DNA of 5,490 bases from Clostridiales bacterium (GTDB lineage Bacteria; Bacillota; Clostridia; Peptostreptococcales; T1SED10-28), in contig SLKF01000059.1 of the NCBI GenBank assembly GCA_007134725.1, positions 1-5,490 on the forward strand, read 5' to 3'. How positions within the stretch are numbered: position 1 is the stretch's first letter; the number at the start of each line of letters is the position of its first letter. Positions 1 through 5,490 of this stretch are shown in pieces. The notes under the pieces are model-generated. The model did not search any database. It was not told where the DNA came from and was given only the letters and a program-made list of their open reading frames with translations. Made by a program: the position numbers and the translations under genes.

Positions 1-497
1 CGGTACCCTCTTTTATGAAGCCCGGGACCACTGGTGTCGATGGTTAGGGTGGCTTCATCTTTTAACAGGGCCACCTCAATTTTATACATTCCCTGCTTTT
101 CTTCAAACCAGCTGACCTTGTAGTCTTTCTTTAAACTTTCCACCACGGCTTTTTTTACGATAGCCTGACAATCCGGCACACTAAAAAGCTTGGAGTTGAT
201 GGATTTTCCATTGACGGGAAATTCCCCATCCTGTGGAATCCACTGACTCCAATTCAGAGCTTTTGTTTTTTCAAAGAGCTCATCAAAGGTGGTGGCCTTA
301 AAGGATCCGATTTTGAGCAGCACCCGATCCGCACTTCGAAGCCACAGATTTGCCCGTACAATCCCTAAGGGATCGGATTCGAAAAGGACCCTTCCGTTTT
401 CCACGATGACATTTTCATAGCCTAAGGCTTTCACTTCTCTTGCCACCACAGCTTCTAAGCCAAAGGCTGCGGTTGCGATTAATTGTATTTTTTCCAC
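1..497 (-). CDS. THUMP-domain class I SAM-dependent RNA methyltransferase, RlmL/YpsC-like (COG0116), N-terminal part, cut by the window edge
   Basis: The reading frame is open from a GTG at 495-497 to the left edge, giving 165 complete codons plus CG of the next (Arg). The N-terminus (VEKIQLIATAAFGLEAVVAR) has the usual opening of this family. Residues about 55-150 match a THUMP RNA-binding domain, and the frame ends in DTSGPGLHKRGYR (154-166), the signature that links THUMP to the methyltransferase domain. The Rossmann SAM-binding domain with its NPPY-type motif lies outside the window. Family members of known function make N2-methylguanosine in 23S rRNA in the cytoplasm; E. coli RlmL targets G2445. 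The exact target here is inferred only. The GTG is chosen because an in-frame TAA lies 11 codons upstream (528-530), no ATG or TTG start lies between, and an AGGA (504-507) sits 6 bases before it. The gene follows the peptidase gene at 108 bases and is probably expressed with it. Confidence 0.9.
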   Translation of the reverse strand, partial: MEKIQLIATAAFGLEAVVAREVKALGYENVIVENGRVLFESDPLGIVRANLWLRSADRVLLKIGSFKATTFDELFEKTKALNWSQWIPQDGEFPVNGKSINSKLFSVPDCQAIVKKAVVESLKKDYKVSWFEEKQGMYKIEVALLKDEATLTIDTSGPGLHKRGY

Positions 498-604
498 AAA
501 TTTTCCTACTTTCCTGTGTCCCTTGATTTATCCATCTAAGGACCTGTTTACTTTTTTCATTTCGGTTAGCCTTCAATGCGTACACCACTCGCTCCTGCTA
601 CTTC
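498..604. other. Intergenic gap between peptidase and methyltransferase genes
   Basis: No hairpin followed by a T-tract is visible here on the minus strand, so readthrough from the peptidase gene into the methyltransferase gene is plausible. I found no convincing -35/-10 pair: a TTGAAG-like hexamer near 570-575 has no good -10 partner at 16-18 bases. A weak ribosome binding site (AGGA, 504-507) belongs to the methyltransferase. An AT-rich imperfect palindrome (CCTATTT/AAATAGG, 604-622) covers the peptidase stop codon but has no features of a terminator. Confidence 0.5.
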
Positions 605-3535
605 CTATTTTTTAAAAATAGGATCAATTTCATTGAATAAATCCTTATTATCTTTTAGTTTATGCTCGTTGCCTACAACACAAAGATAATTTTTAGCCAT
701 CACATCCCGTATCAGATCCGCTTGGGCTTGGATATCTTCCACCGTGGTGCTTACAATTTCTTCCCGTTCCTTTTCTAAATCTTCATGGGTGATGTTACAG
801 AAGTAATAGGTTGCCGCCTTTTCTCCCTTGGCAGAAGGGGTCATGGGTGCATCCACTTTACTGATGGTTCCGAGAATATACTTGGTCATCTCCCGTTCAT
901 CGGCCTCAAAACTTCGGACATAGTCCTCGGCTTTGTTATAGGTATCAATGGTTTTATTCAAATGAGGATCCCGATAAGAGGTGAAAAACATGTTTCCACT
1001 CCGGCTAAAGTTGGTCATGGCTCCATAGGCGCCGCCTTCAATCCGGATTTTGTTCCATAAATAGTTTAGGCTGATGATGGTTTTTAATACCTGCAAATGA
1101 CCCGTGTATTTATAGCCTAACTCTTTAAAGTTATAGCCTTTTGCCACATACTGCACTTTTGAAGAATTGGCAATGCCCACATTGTGTCGTTTTAATTCAA
1201 AGTGATAGTCCGCAAGCTTGGGAACCTCATCCTTTAAGTGGACTTGTAAAATCCGGGAATTTTCGGCAAAAGCCTGGTAATCTTGGGAATCTCCCGTTAC
1301 CACAAAAACCCCGTTTTGTTTATTAAAGATCAGTTCCCTTACCTTTTCTAAATTTTGTTGAAGCTCTTCAAATTTCGCTTCAAAATCCTTGTCCAGCTTT
1401 GCAATGAATTTATAAAAGGTAATCCCAGAACACTGCTCCATAAACATTTCCGCTTCGGAATAATGGGATCCTAAATGTCGGACGGCCACCATGTGACCTT
1501 CGGATTGAATGGCCATTTCCAGGCGGGATTTCATCTCTTTAATGATTTCTCGAATTCTTTTTTTATTTTCAAACTTGGAATTCTCAATGATTTCTCCCAT
1601 AAGCTCGAATAAACGCTTGCTTTTATCCCGAAGGGCGGATCCTTGTACAATCATTTTCGGATGATACTGCCCTGGTTTTTTTAGATCTACAAAATTTTCT
1701 ACCCTAAAGCCGATGCCACCGGTGTAGATTTCCATTTCATTGGATAAGTCTTCATAACCGTAATTCTTTGTTGCCACTCTTCCAAGAAGTTTTCCAAGAA
1801 GGGAAGCGTAGGGAATCAACTCTTGGGGAACGACCCTTAGGTCAAAGACCATATCGGTATACAGGATCTTATTCGTATAATGCTCGGCATACAATACCTT
1901 CATTCCTAGATTTTCTCGAATTTCCTGGGGCAGTTTTTCTGTTTTCTTACGGATATCCTCCCGGGACAATTGGGGAATGGTTTCCAGCTCTTCTTTTTTA
2001 TCGGGAGTTCCCTGCTTTTTCTTGAGGGTTTTCGTCTCTTTAACTAAGACGTCCAATTCCTCTTTGGATAGTTTCTCTTTGTAGCTTTGAAGATCTTTTT
2101 TTATTTCTTCATCCCGCTCTTTTATCATGCCTTTGGTAGGCACTAAGGTCAGGATCGCTTGATGATTGTTGTTGAGAAGATATTTATCAATCATTTTCTC
2201 AAAATAGTCTGTGGTCAGGGCCTGTCGTATCTTTTTAAACACCGCTTCATACTGCAGATGAATGGAGGGGTGGGCATCATAGAGCCAGGTATCCATGGTT
2301 TTAATACCGTAGATCAGCCCTTTAGGGTATCGTCCATAATCCGCTTCTCTGAGCTCAAATTCCGTGGCGTTTATGGCCCCTTCAATCAGTTTTTTATCAA
2401 TGCCTTCCTCTACAGTTTTTTCCAATGTCTTATAGATCACTTCCAAAAACTTCTCTTCATCCTCAGGGTTTGCACCCTTTACAATTACCGAGAAATTATG
2501 TTGCAGTAAGCTCTCATCATAGGAGCTTAAGACGTCTTCCCCGATTTCTGCATCCAGTAATGCTTTTTTCAAGGGAGCCGCCGGCGATTCCAGCAAAATA
2601 TGGTTTAAGATATCAAAAGCCAGGTAAAATTCCGGGTCTCTGGAGTCTCCTACGGCGTAATTCAAGCTTAAGTAGGTTTTGTTCTCTTCGCTCTCTTCAT
2701 CGGAAATCGGATATTTTTCTACGGCCCGATGGGGTTTCTCAAAGGAGGGATGCATGGGTATGGAGGAATCAATTTCTTTTGCCTCAAAGTCTTTTAAGTA
2801 CTCTTCATTGATAAACTTCAGATGTTCTTCCATATCTCCGTTTCCATAAAGATAGATATAAGCATTGGATGGATGATAGAATTTTCGATGGAAATCCAAA
2901 AAATCCTTATAAGTAAGTTCCGGTATTACATCGGGATCGCCTCCCGATTCGTTCCCATATACATTATCCGGGAATAAATGCTCCTGGATTTTTCGAAATA
3001 GGATCTGATCCGGTGAAGAAAAGGCACCCTTCATTTCGTTGTATACCACGCCGTTATATTTAATCTCATCCCCGGGATTTTCCAGTTCATGATACCAACC
3101 TTCCTGTCGAAGGATGTCCGTATCTCCATAGATGTTCGGATAAAATACCGCATCCAAATATACATCCATTAAGTTTTTAAAATCTTGAGGGTTTTGACTG
3201 GCTATGGGGTACATGGTTTTGTCGGAAAAAGTCATGGCATTTAAAAAGGTGTTTAAGGATCCCTTGGCAAGTTCGATAAAAGGATCCTTTGCCTTGAACT
3301 TTCTGGATCCGCATAATACGGCGTGCTCTAAAATATGGGGCAGTCCCGTACTGTCTGTGGGGGGAGTGCGAAAACTTATGGAGAATACTTTGTTATCGTC
3401 GTCGTTGGCTAAATAATAAAGCTTTGCTCCACTTTGTTTATGCACAAATAAATAACCGTCAGAGTTGATCTCCTCTACGGTTCCTTTGTCCTGTAATTCA
3501 AATCCATGAAGCATCTGACCTTCGTTTACTTTCAT
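605..3535 (-). CDS. M16C-family zinc metallopeptidase, presequence protease (PreP/Cym1/falcilysin)-like
   Basis: This 976-residue protein has the full length of the M16C group. The inverted zinc motif HILEH (His67, catalytic Glu70, His71) is followed by the third zinc ligand Glu167 in the VVYNEMKG motif. The spacing of 100 residues fits PreP proteins. The conserved KGSLNTFLNAMTFSDKTMYP block is at 92-110. The N-terminal M16 half runs to about residue 460. A charged, helical M16C-associated linker covers about 465-530 and continues into the associated domain. The C-terminal half carries the RIEGGAYG substrate-binding motif (Arg831, GGAYG 834-838). Relatives are clam-shell enzymes that degrade peptides, including organellar targeting peptides in eukaryotes. 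Their bacterial role is poorly known, and general oligopeptide turnover is an inference. There is no signal peptide or membrane segment, so it is probably cytoplasmic. The ATG start is preceded by AAGGGAG (3547-3553) and an own promoter. No frame break is seen. Confidence 0.95.
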   Translation of the reverse strand: MKVNEGQMLHGFELQDKGTVEEINSDGYLFVHKQSGAKLYYLANDDDNKVFSISFRTPPTDSTGLPHILEHAVLCGSRKFKAKDPFIELAKGSLNTFLNAMTFSDKTMYPIASQNPQDFKNLMDVYLDAVFYPNIYGDTDILRQEGWYHELENPGDEIKYNGVVYNEMKGAFSSPDQILFRKIQEHLFPDNVYGNESGGDPDVIPELTYKDFLDFHRKFYHPSNAYIYLYGNGDMEEHLKFINEEYLKDFEAKEIDSSIPMHPSFEKPHRAVEKYPISDEESEENKTYLSLNYAVGDSRDPEFYLAFDILNHILLESPAAPLKKALLDAEIGEDVLSSYDESLLQHNFSVIVKGANPEDEEKFLEVIYKTLEKTVEEGIDKKLIEGAINATEFELREADYGRYPKGLIYGIKTMDTWLYDAHPSIHLQYEAVFKKIRQALTTDYFEKMIDKYLLNNNHQAILTLVPTKGMIKERDEEIKKDLQSYKEKLSKEELDVLVKETKTLKKKQGTPDKKEELETIPQLSREDIRKKTEKLPQEIRENLGMKVLYAEHYTNKILYTDMVFDLRVVPQELIPYASLLGKLLGRVATKNYGYEDLSNEMEIYTGGIGFRVENFVDLKKPGQYHPKMIVQGSALRDKSKRLFELMGEIIENSKFENKKRIREIIKEMKSRLEMAIQSEGHMVAVRHLGSHYSEAEMFMEQCSGITFYKFIAKLDKDFEAKFEELQQNLEKVRELIFNKQNGVFVVTGDSQDYQAFAENSRILQVHLKDEVPKLADYHFELKRHNVGIANSSKVQYVAKGYNFKELGYKYTGHLQVLKTIISLNYLWNKIRIEGGAYGAMTNFSRSGNMFFTSYRDPHLNKTIDTYNKAEDYVRSFEADEREMTKYILGTISKVDAPMTPSAKGEKAATYYFCNITHEDLEKEREEIVSTTVEDIQAQADLIRDVMAKNYLCVVGNEHKLKDNKDLFNEIDPIFKK

Positions 3536-3546
3536 TCTTTGATCCG

Positions 3547-3553
3547 CTCCCTT
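3547..3553 (-). promoter_or_regulatory. Ribosome binding site of the M16C peptidase gene
   Basis: AAGGGAG on the minus strand lies 11 bases before the ATG at 3533-3535. The spacing is slightly long, but this is the only purine-rich Shine-Dalgarno match near the start and it supports that ATG. Confidence 0.65.
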
Positions 3554-3596
3554 CTATTGATCTTTCTCAGTTCTTGCTCATTAATTTTCTGCCTCT

Positions 3597-3625
3597 ATTA
3601 TACCATTGTTTCCCCATCTTATCCA
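3597..3625 (-). promoter_or_regulatory. Sigma-A-type promoter with extended -10 for the M16C peptidase gene
   Basis: On the minus strand a perfect -10 hexamer TATAAT (3597-3602) is preceded by TGG, giving the extended -10 form TGnTATAAT. A -35-like TGGATA (3620-3625, 4 of 6 matches to TTGACA) lies exactly 17 bases upstream. Transcription would start near 3590 and leave a leader of about 55 bases with the ribosome binding site in it. The promoter lies just outside the repeat cluster, so the peptidase need not depend on readthrough from thrB. Confidence 0.65.
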
Positions 3626-3646
3626 GAGGAGGACAAGAGGACAGGA

Positions 3647-3722
3647 AGACAGCGGGACGGAGTAATTGTCCGCTCAAAGACAGAGAGACAAGGGGACGGA
3701 GTAATTGTCCGCTCAAAGACAG
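3647..3722 (+). repeat. Two direct copies of a 37-base unit, 39-base period
   Basis: Positions 3647-3683 and 3686-3722 match at 35 of 37 bases. The only differences are at 3652-3653 (GC against AG in the second copy), and the last 30 bases (3654-3683 and 3693-3722) are identical. The identity points to recent duplication or strong conservation of the unit. A third, truncated copy follows at once: the 15-mer AAGACAGCGGGACGG at 3716-3730 is identical to 3646-3660, after which the sequence diverges. Confidence 0.9.
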
Positions 3723-3802
3723 CGGGACGGGAGGTTGCGTATAAATGCAACCCCAACCTTTGTCTCAACCTGATCAGCGGACAATCACTCCGTCCCTCTG
3801 TC
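3687..3802. repeat. Long inverted repeat with 62-base internal segment
   Basis: The arm 3687-3713 pairs with 3776-3802 at 24 of 27 positions, including 20 of 21 in the core 3693-3713/3776-3796. The loop (3714-3775) holds its own small hairpin, GGTTGC (3733-3738) with GCAACC (3747-3752) around an 8-base loop. Copy 1 (3654-3674) could pair with the same right arm instead, so two alternative long foldings exist in DNA or in thrB 3' RNA. Confidence 0.85.
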
Positions 3803-3815
3803 CGCCTCTGTCCGC
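3796..3815. repeat. Tandem duplication of a 10-base unit at the thrB end of the cluster
   Basis: CTCTGTCCGC occurs twice in succession (3796-3805 and 3806-3815). Its end overlaps the first base of the thrB stop codon region on the plus strand, marking the right edge of the repeat element. Confidence 0.85.
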
Positions 3816-4810
3816 TAGTTTTTGATTAGTGGCTCAATCTCAGTGGATGACAACACCTCTGCTCCACTGTTGTTGGGTAAAAGTACTTTGACGGAGGAGG
3901 CCACTTCATATTTTAAAAACATTTCCTGAATTCTCCTGCCCAAACTTTCTCCTTCTTCATCGCTTTCAACAATGGCCATAACCGTAGGCCCCGCCCCACT
4001 TAGAGCTGCGGGAAAACGCTCTCTTCGAAGAGTCTCTAAAATCTCTTTCAGTCCTGGTACTAAGTCCCTGCGGTAGGGTTCATGAATTCGATCATCCATA
4101 ACCTTTCCAAGAAGACTGATATCCTCTTTTAAAAAGCCTTCCACAACCAAACTTACCCTTCCAAGGTTAAAGGCGGCGTCGGAAAAAGGAACCTTATCCG
4201 GCAATACGGACCGGGATTTTTCCGTAGTTAATTGAAAATCAGGAACCACTACAACGTAGCGCCATAGAGGATTCACGGTTGTTTTGCTCCAAAGAATTTC
4301 CCCATCATCCAATTGGGTACTGACCACTAATCCCCCCCAAAAAGCGGGAAGAATATTGTCGGGATGCCCTTCTATTTTCGTAATAATTCTCAGGATTTCT
4401 CGATTCGAAAGGGGACTGCCCAGTAAGTAATTCGCACCAAGAGCTCCGCCGACCAAGGCAGAAGATGAACTTCCCAGTCCTCTTGCCGGGGGAATATTAT
4501 TTGTTAAGGTAATTTGAAGGGTTTCAAAGTCTTCTTTTGTAAATAAATCCTTCTTCCCTTCTTCCCTTTTTTTTATCCGCTCCTGAAAACCTTTTTTCTC
4601 GTAAGCTTTTTTTACCACGGCTTGAATGCATTGGTAAACGATGTTGCACTTTTCTCTGGAAATATCTTCTTTTCCCTCGCCTATAATATCGATCTTAAAT
4701 GCTTTGCTTTTTTCGAGGGATACATAGTTGTATAAATTCAGTGCCAAGCCTAAACAATCAAAACCGGGGCCTAGGTTAGCGGTTGTGGCGGGAATCTTGA
4801 CGATAACCAT
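3815..4810 (-). CDS. thrB: Homoserine kinase (GHMP kinase family)
   Basis: The enzyme phosphorylates L-homoserine with ATP to O-phospho-L-homoserine, the substrate of threonine synthase, in the cytoplasm. With the ATG at 4808-4810 the protein has 331 residues. It opens with the ThrB signature PATTANLGPGFDCLG (7-21). The GHMP ATP-binding loop PPARGLGSSSSA is at 107-118, EGHPDN is at 147-152, the HEPYRRDLVPG segment is at 243-253, and the C-terminal glycine motif SGAGPTV is at 271-277. A GTG three codons upstream (4817-4819) was rejected as start because it overlaps the AAAGGAG ribosome binding site. The protein is some 20 residues longer than typical ThrB (about 300-310), owing to a Lys/Glu-rich stretch at about 72-97. 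The hom and thrC genes are not adjacent in this window. Gene function is sure; regulation is unclear, as no T-box or clear promoter is visible in the 57-base gap upstream. Confidence 0.96.
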   Translation of the reverse strand: MVIVKIPATTANLGPGFDCLGLALNLYNYVSLEKSKAFKIDIIGEGKEDISREKCNIVYQCIQAVVKKAYEKKGFQERIKKREEGKKDLFTKEDFETLQITLTNNIPPARGLGSSSSALVGGALGANYLLGSPLSNREILRIITKIEGHPDNILPAFWGGLVVSTQLDDGEILWSKTTVNPLWRYVVVVPDFQLTTEKSRSVLPDKVPFSDAAFNLGRVSLVVEGFLKEDISLLGKVMDDRIHEPYRRDLVPGLKEILETLRRERFPAALSGAGPTVMAIVESDEEGESLGRRIQEMFLKYEVASSVKVLLPNNSGAEVLSSTEIEPLIKN

Positions 4811-4818
4811 AAAATTCA

Positions 4819-4825
4819 CTCCTTT
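4819..4825 (-). promoter_or_regulatory. Ribosome binding site of thrB (decides the start)
   Basis: AAAGGAG on the minus strand stands 8 bases before the ATG at 4808-4810. The in-frame GTG at 4817-4819 shares a base with this site and so cannot be read as start from it. This makes the ATG the better choice, giving a protein starting MVIVKIPATT. Confidence 0.85.
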
Positions 4826-4833
4826 ATTATATA

Positions 4834-4867
4834 AACGAAAACCCCTAAGACTTCAGTCTTAGAAGGG
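4834..4867 (-). terminator. Rho-independent terminator-like hairpin after the GNAT gene
   Basis: Read on the minus strand, CTAAGAC (4856-4862) pairs with GTCTTAG (4845-4851) around the tetraloop TGAA. The outer bases CCC (4865-4867) can pair with GGG (4842-4844) across a TT bulge. TTTTCGTTT follows. The hairpin begins directly after the GNAT stop codon. The T-tract is interrupted by CG and the stem is short, so termination may be partial. That would allow some transcription into thrB. Confidence 0.7.
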
Positions 4868-5452
4868 TCAAGCCGGGCAAATGGATTCACACTCAAAATC
4901 TTTTTTTAGAAGAGAGAAAATAAATACGTTTCTAAACTGTTTTTCATCGTAGTGATATTGATATTGCCGCAGATAGCCTTCATTTTTAAAGTCCAACTTT
5001 TCTAAGAGTTCGATGGAATCAATATTCTCCGGATGAATAAACGATTGGATGCGATGAAGACCCAGTTGATAAAATCCAAAAAAAGCAATGGTTTTCAAAC
5101 TTTCTGTCATAATCCCGACGTTCCAGTATCGTTTGGATAAATCGTACCCGACGGTTGCCATGGCCCCCATGGTAAAGTCCGATAAATAACAGGTCCCAAT
5201 AAGGCGTTCTTCCCCTTTTAAGGTAATCGCCCAGGTAATCATTTCTTTTTTTTCATATTTTTCCTGAATGTTTTCTATGATTACCTTCGCTTCTTCTTCC
5301 CTATGGATACTGTTAATATTCATATATTGGGTTACTTCATCATTGGAATAGTAGTTTAAAAGATCTTTTGCATCCTTCTGAGCGATGGGTCTTAAAATCA
5401 GTCTCTTTGTCTCGAGGACCGGGAACTCCTGAAAGTATTTTTCTGCATCCAT
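4868..5452 (-). CDS. GNAT family N-acetyltransferase, RimJ/RimL type
   Basis: The 194-residue protein has the layout of the RimJ/RimL branch of GNAT enzymes, which move an acetyl group from acetyl-CoA to an amine. The opening LETKRLILRPIAQKDA (13-28) is the usual first strand. The middle contains VGYDLSKRYWNVGIMTESL (101-119), corresponding to the acetyl-CoA pyrophosphate-binding loop. HPENIDSIELLEKLDFKNEG (140-159) is the typical N-x-x-S-x-x-LLEKLGF-type motif near the C-terminus. The loop reads WNVGIMTE where many relatives have WGKGYATE, so the first glycine is replaced by Asn; the second Gly (113) is kept. The substrate cannot be told from sequence: ribosomal protein, antibiotic or small-molecule amines are all possible. 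The ATG at 5450-5452 is preferred over a GTG two codons earlier (5456-5458), which lies one base from AGGAGG. It is probably monocistronic, given the hairpin behind it. Confidence 0.92.
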   Translation of the reverse strand: MDAEKYFQEFPVLETKRLILRPIAQKDAKDLLNYYSNDEVTQYMNINSIHREEEAKVIIENIQEKYEKKEMITWAITLKGEERLIGTCYLSDFTMGAMATVGYDLSKRYWNVGIMTESLKTIAFFGFYQLGLHRIQSFIHPENIDSIELLEKLDFKNEGYLRQYQYHYDEKQFRNVFIFSLLKKDFECESICPA

Positions 5453-5459
5453 TTTCACG

Positions 5460-5465
5460 CCTCCT
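5460..5465 (-). promoter_or_regulatory. Ribosome binding site of the GNAT gene (decides the start)
   Basis: A perfect AGGAGG lies 7 bases before the ATG at 5450-5452 but only 1 base before the in-frame GTG at 5456-5458. Normal spacing selects the ATG. Confidence 0.85.
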
Positions 5466-5483
5466 ATTCATTTTTCATTCCCA

Positions 5484-5489
5484 AGTATA
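5484..5489 (-). promoter_or_regulatory. Possible -10 element for the GNAT gene
   Basis: TATACT on the minus strand matches TATAAT at 5 of 6 positions and lies about 20 bases before the AGGAGG. Its -35 partner would fall outside the window, so the call is weak. Confidence 0.3.
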
Positions 5490-5490
5490 A

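Larger units (their letters stand above)
3647..3816. repeat. REP-like palindromic repeat cluster between thrB and the peptidase gene
   Basis: The core unit GGACGGAGTRATTGTCCGCT occurs three times: twice direct on the plus strand (3655-3674 and 3694-3713) and once inverted (3776-3795, one base different). Each copy also contains smaller self-complementary ends. The inverted copy has AGCGGACA (3776-3783) facing TGTCCGC (3799-3805) and again TGTCCGCT (3809-3816). Copy 1 pairs AGCGG(g)AC with GTCCGCT around a 9-base loop. The cluster reaches into the thrB stop codon at one end and stops about 20 bases before the -35 of the peptidase promoter at the other. There is no T-tract after any of the stems, so it does not look like an intrinsic terminator. 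The arrangement resembles REP/REPIN elements. Similar GACAGnGGGACGG-type repeats are, as far as I recall, scattered in many clostridial genomes, but I could not search. Confidence 0.8.

Noticed and set aside
415..585. Minus-strand GTG frame of 56 codons (VYALKANRNE...) overlapping the methyltransferase start
   Set aside because: It lies mostly inside the methyltransferase gene in another frame, resembles no family, and its Shine-Dalgarno match is weak and unremarkable.
604..622. AT-rich palindrome over the peptidase stop codon as a terminator
   Set aside because: The stem is mostly A-T, the loop would be very small, and no T-tract follows it in the direction of transcription.
785..3416. Several plus-strand frames of 61-128 codons opposite the peptidase gene
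   Set aside because: They are antisense to a clear full-length M16C gene, have no recognisable motifs or start signals, and look like shadows of its codon structure.
3647..3730. CRISPR array
   Set aside because: There are only two full direct copies, the 39-base period leaves a 2-9 base gap instead of a spacer of about 30 bases, and an inverted copy is present. This is not CRISPR architecture.
3687..3802. Intrinsic terminator of thrB
   Set aside because: The stems are long and stable but no T-tract follows any of them on the minus strand, and the loop is 62 bases.
3506..3829. Plus-strand frame of 107 codons across the repeat cluster, with a repeated DGVIVRSKT peptide
   Set aside because: The peptide repetition comes only from the 39-base (13-codon) DNA repeat. 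The frame overlaps both the peptidase start and the thrB end, has no ribosome binding site and matches no protein family I know.
4826..4831. TATAAT as -10 promoter element of thrB
   Set aside because: It would start the transcript at or inside the ribosome binding site, and no -35-like hexamer is found at 16-18 bases upstream.
4811..4867. Threonine T-box or other riboswitch upstream of thrB
   Set aside because: The gap is only 57 bases and is mostly one simple hairpin; there is no room for T-box stems or a T-box sequence.

Overview
The window looks like an ordinary chromosomal stretch from a low- to mid-GC Firmicute, most likely an anaerobic member of the Clostridia (an Alkaliphilus-like organism would fit). 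The basis is strong AGGAGG-type ribosome binding sites, AT-rich sigma-A-like promoter elements, a full-length PreP-type M16C peptidase next to a THUMP-domain RNA methyltransferase, and codon use of moderate GC. The genus is a guess.

All four genes lie on the minus strand, so they are transcribed from high to low coordinates. In that order they are: a RimJ/RimL-type GNAT acetyltransferase (4868-5452); a terminator-like hairpin (4834-4867); homoserine kinase thrB (3815-4810); a cluster of REP-like palindromic repeats filling most of the next gap (3647-3816); a good extended -10 promoter (3597-3625); a 976-residue presequence-protease-like zinc metallopeptidase (605-3535); a 107-base gap without a clear terminator; and the first 165 codons of a THUMP-domain class I rRNA methyltransferase (1-497), which runs off the left edge.

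There is no obvious common pathway. ThrB makes O-phosphohomoserine for threonine synthesis, but hom and thrC are not beside it here. The peptidase and the methyltransferase may be co-transcribed from the promoter at 3597-3625. Two gene starts were moved inward from an upstream GTG to an ATG, because in both cases the GTG overlaps or abuts the Shine-Dalgarno sequence.

The most interesting non-genic structure is the repeat cluster between thrB and the peptidase: two direct copies 39 bases apart, a truncated third copy, and an inverted copy whose end touches the thrB stop codon. It resembles a REP/REPIN-type element of the sort mobilised in trans by REP-associated tyrosine transposases. I see no transposase, CRISPR array, RNA gene, phage gene or undescribed multi-gene system in the window.
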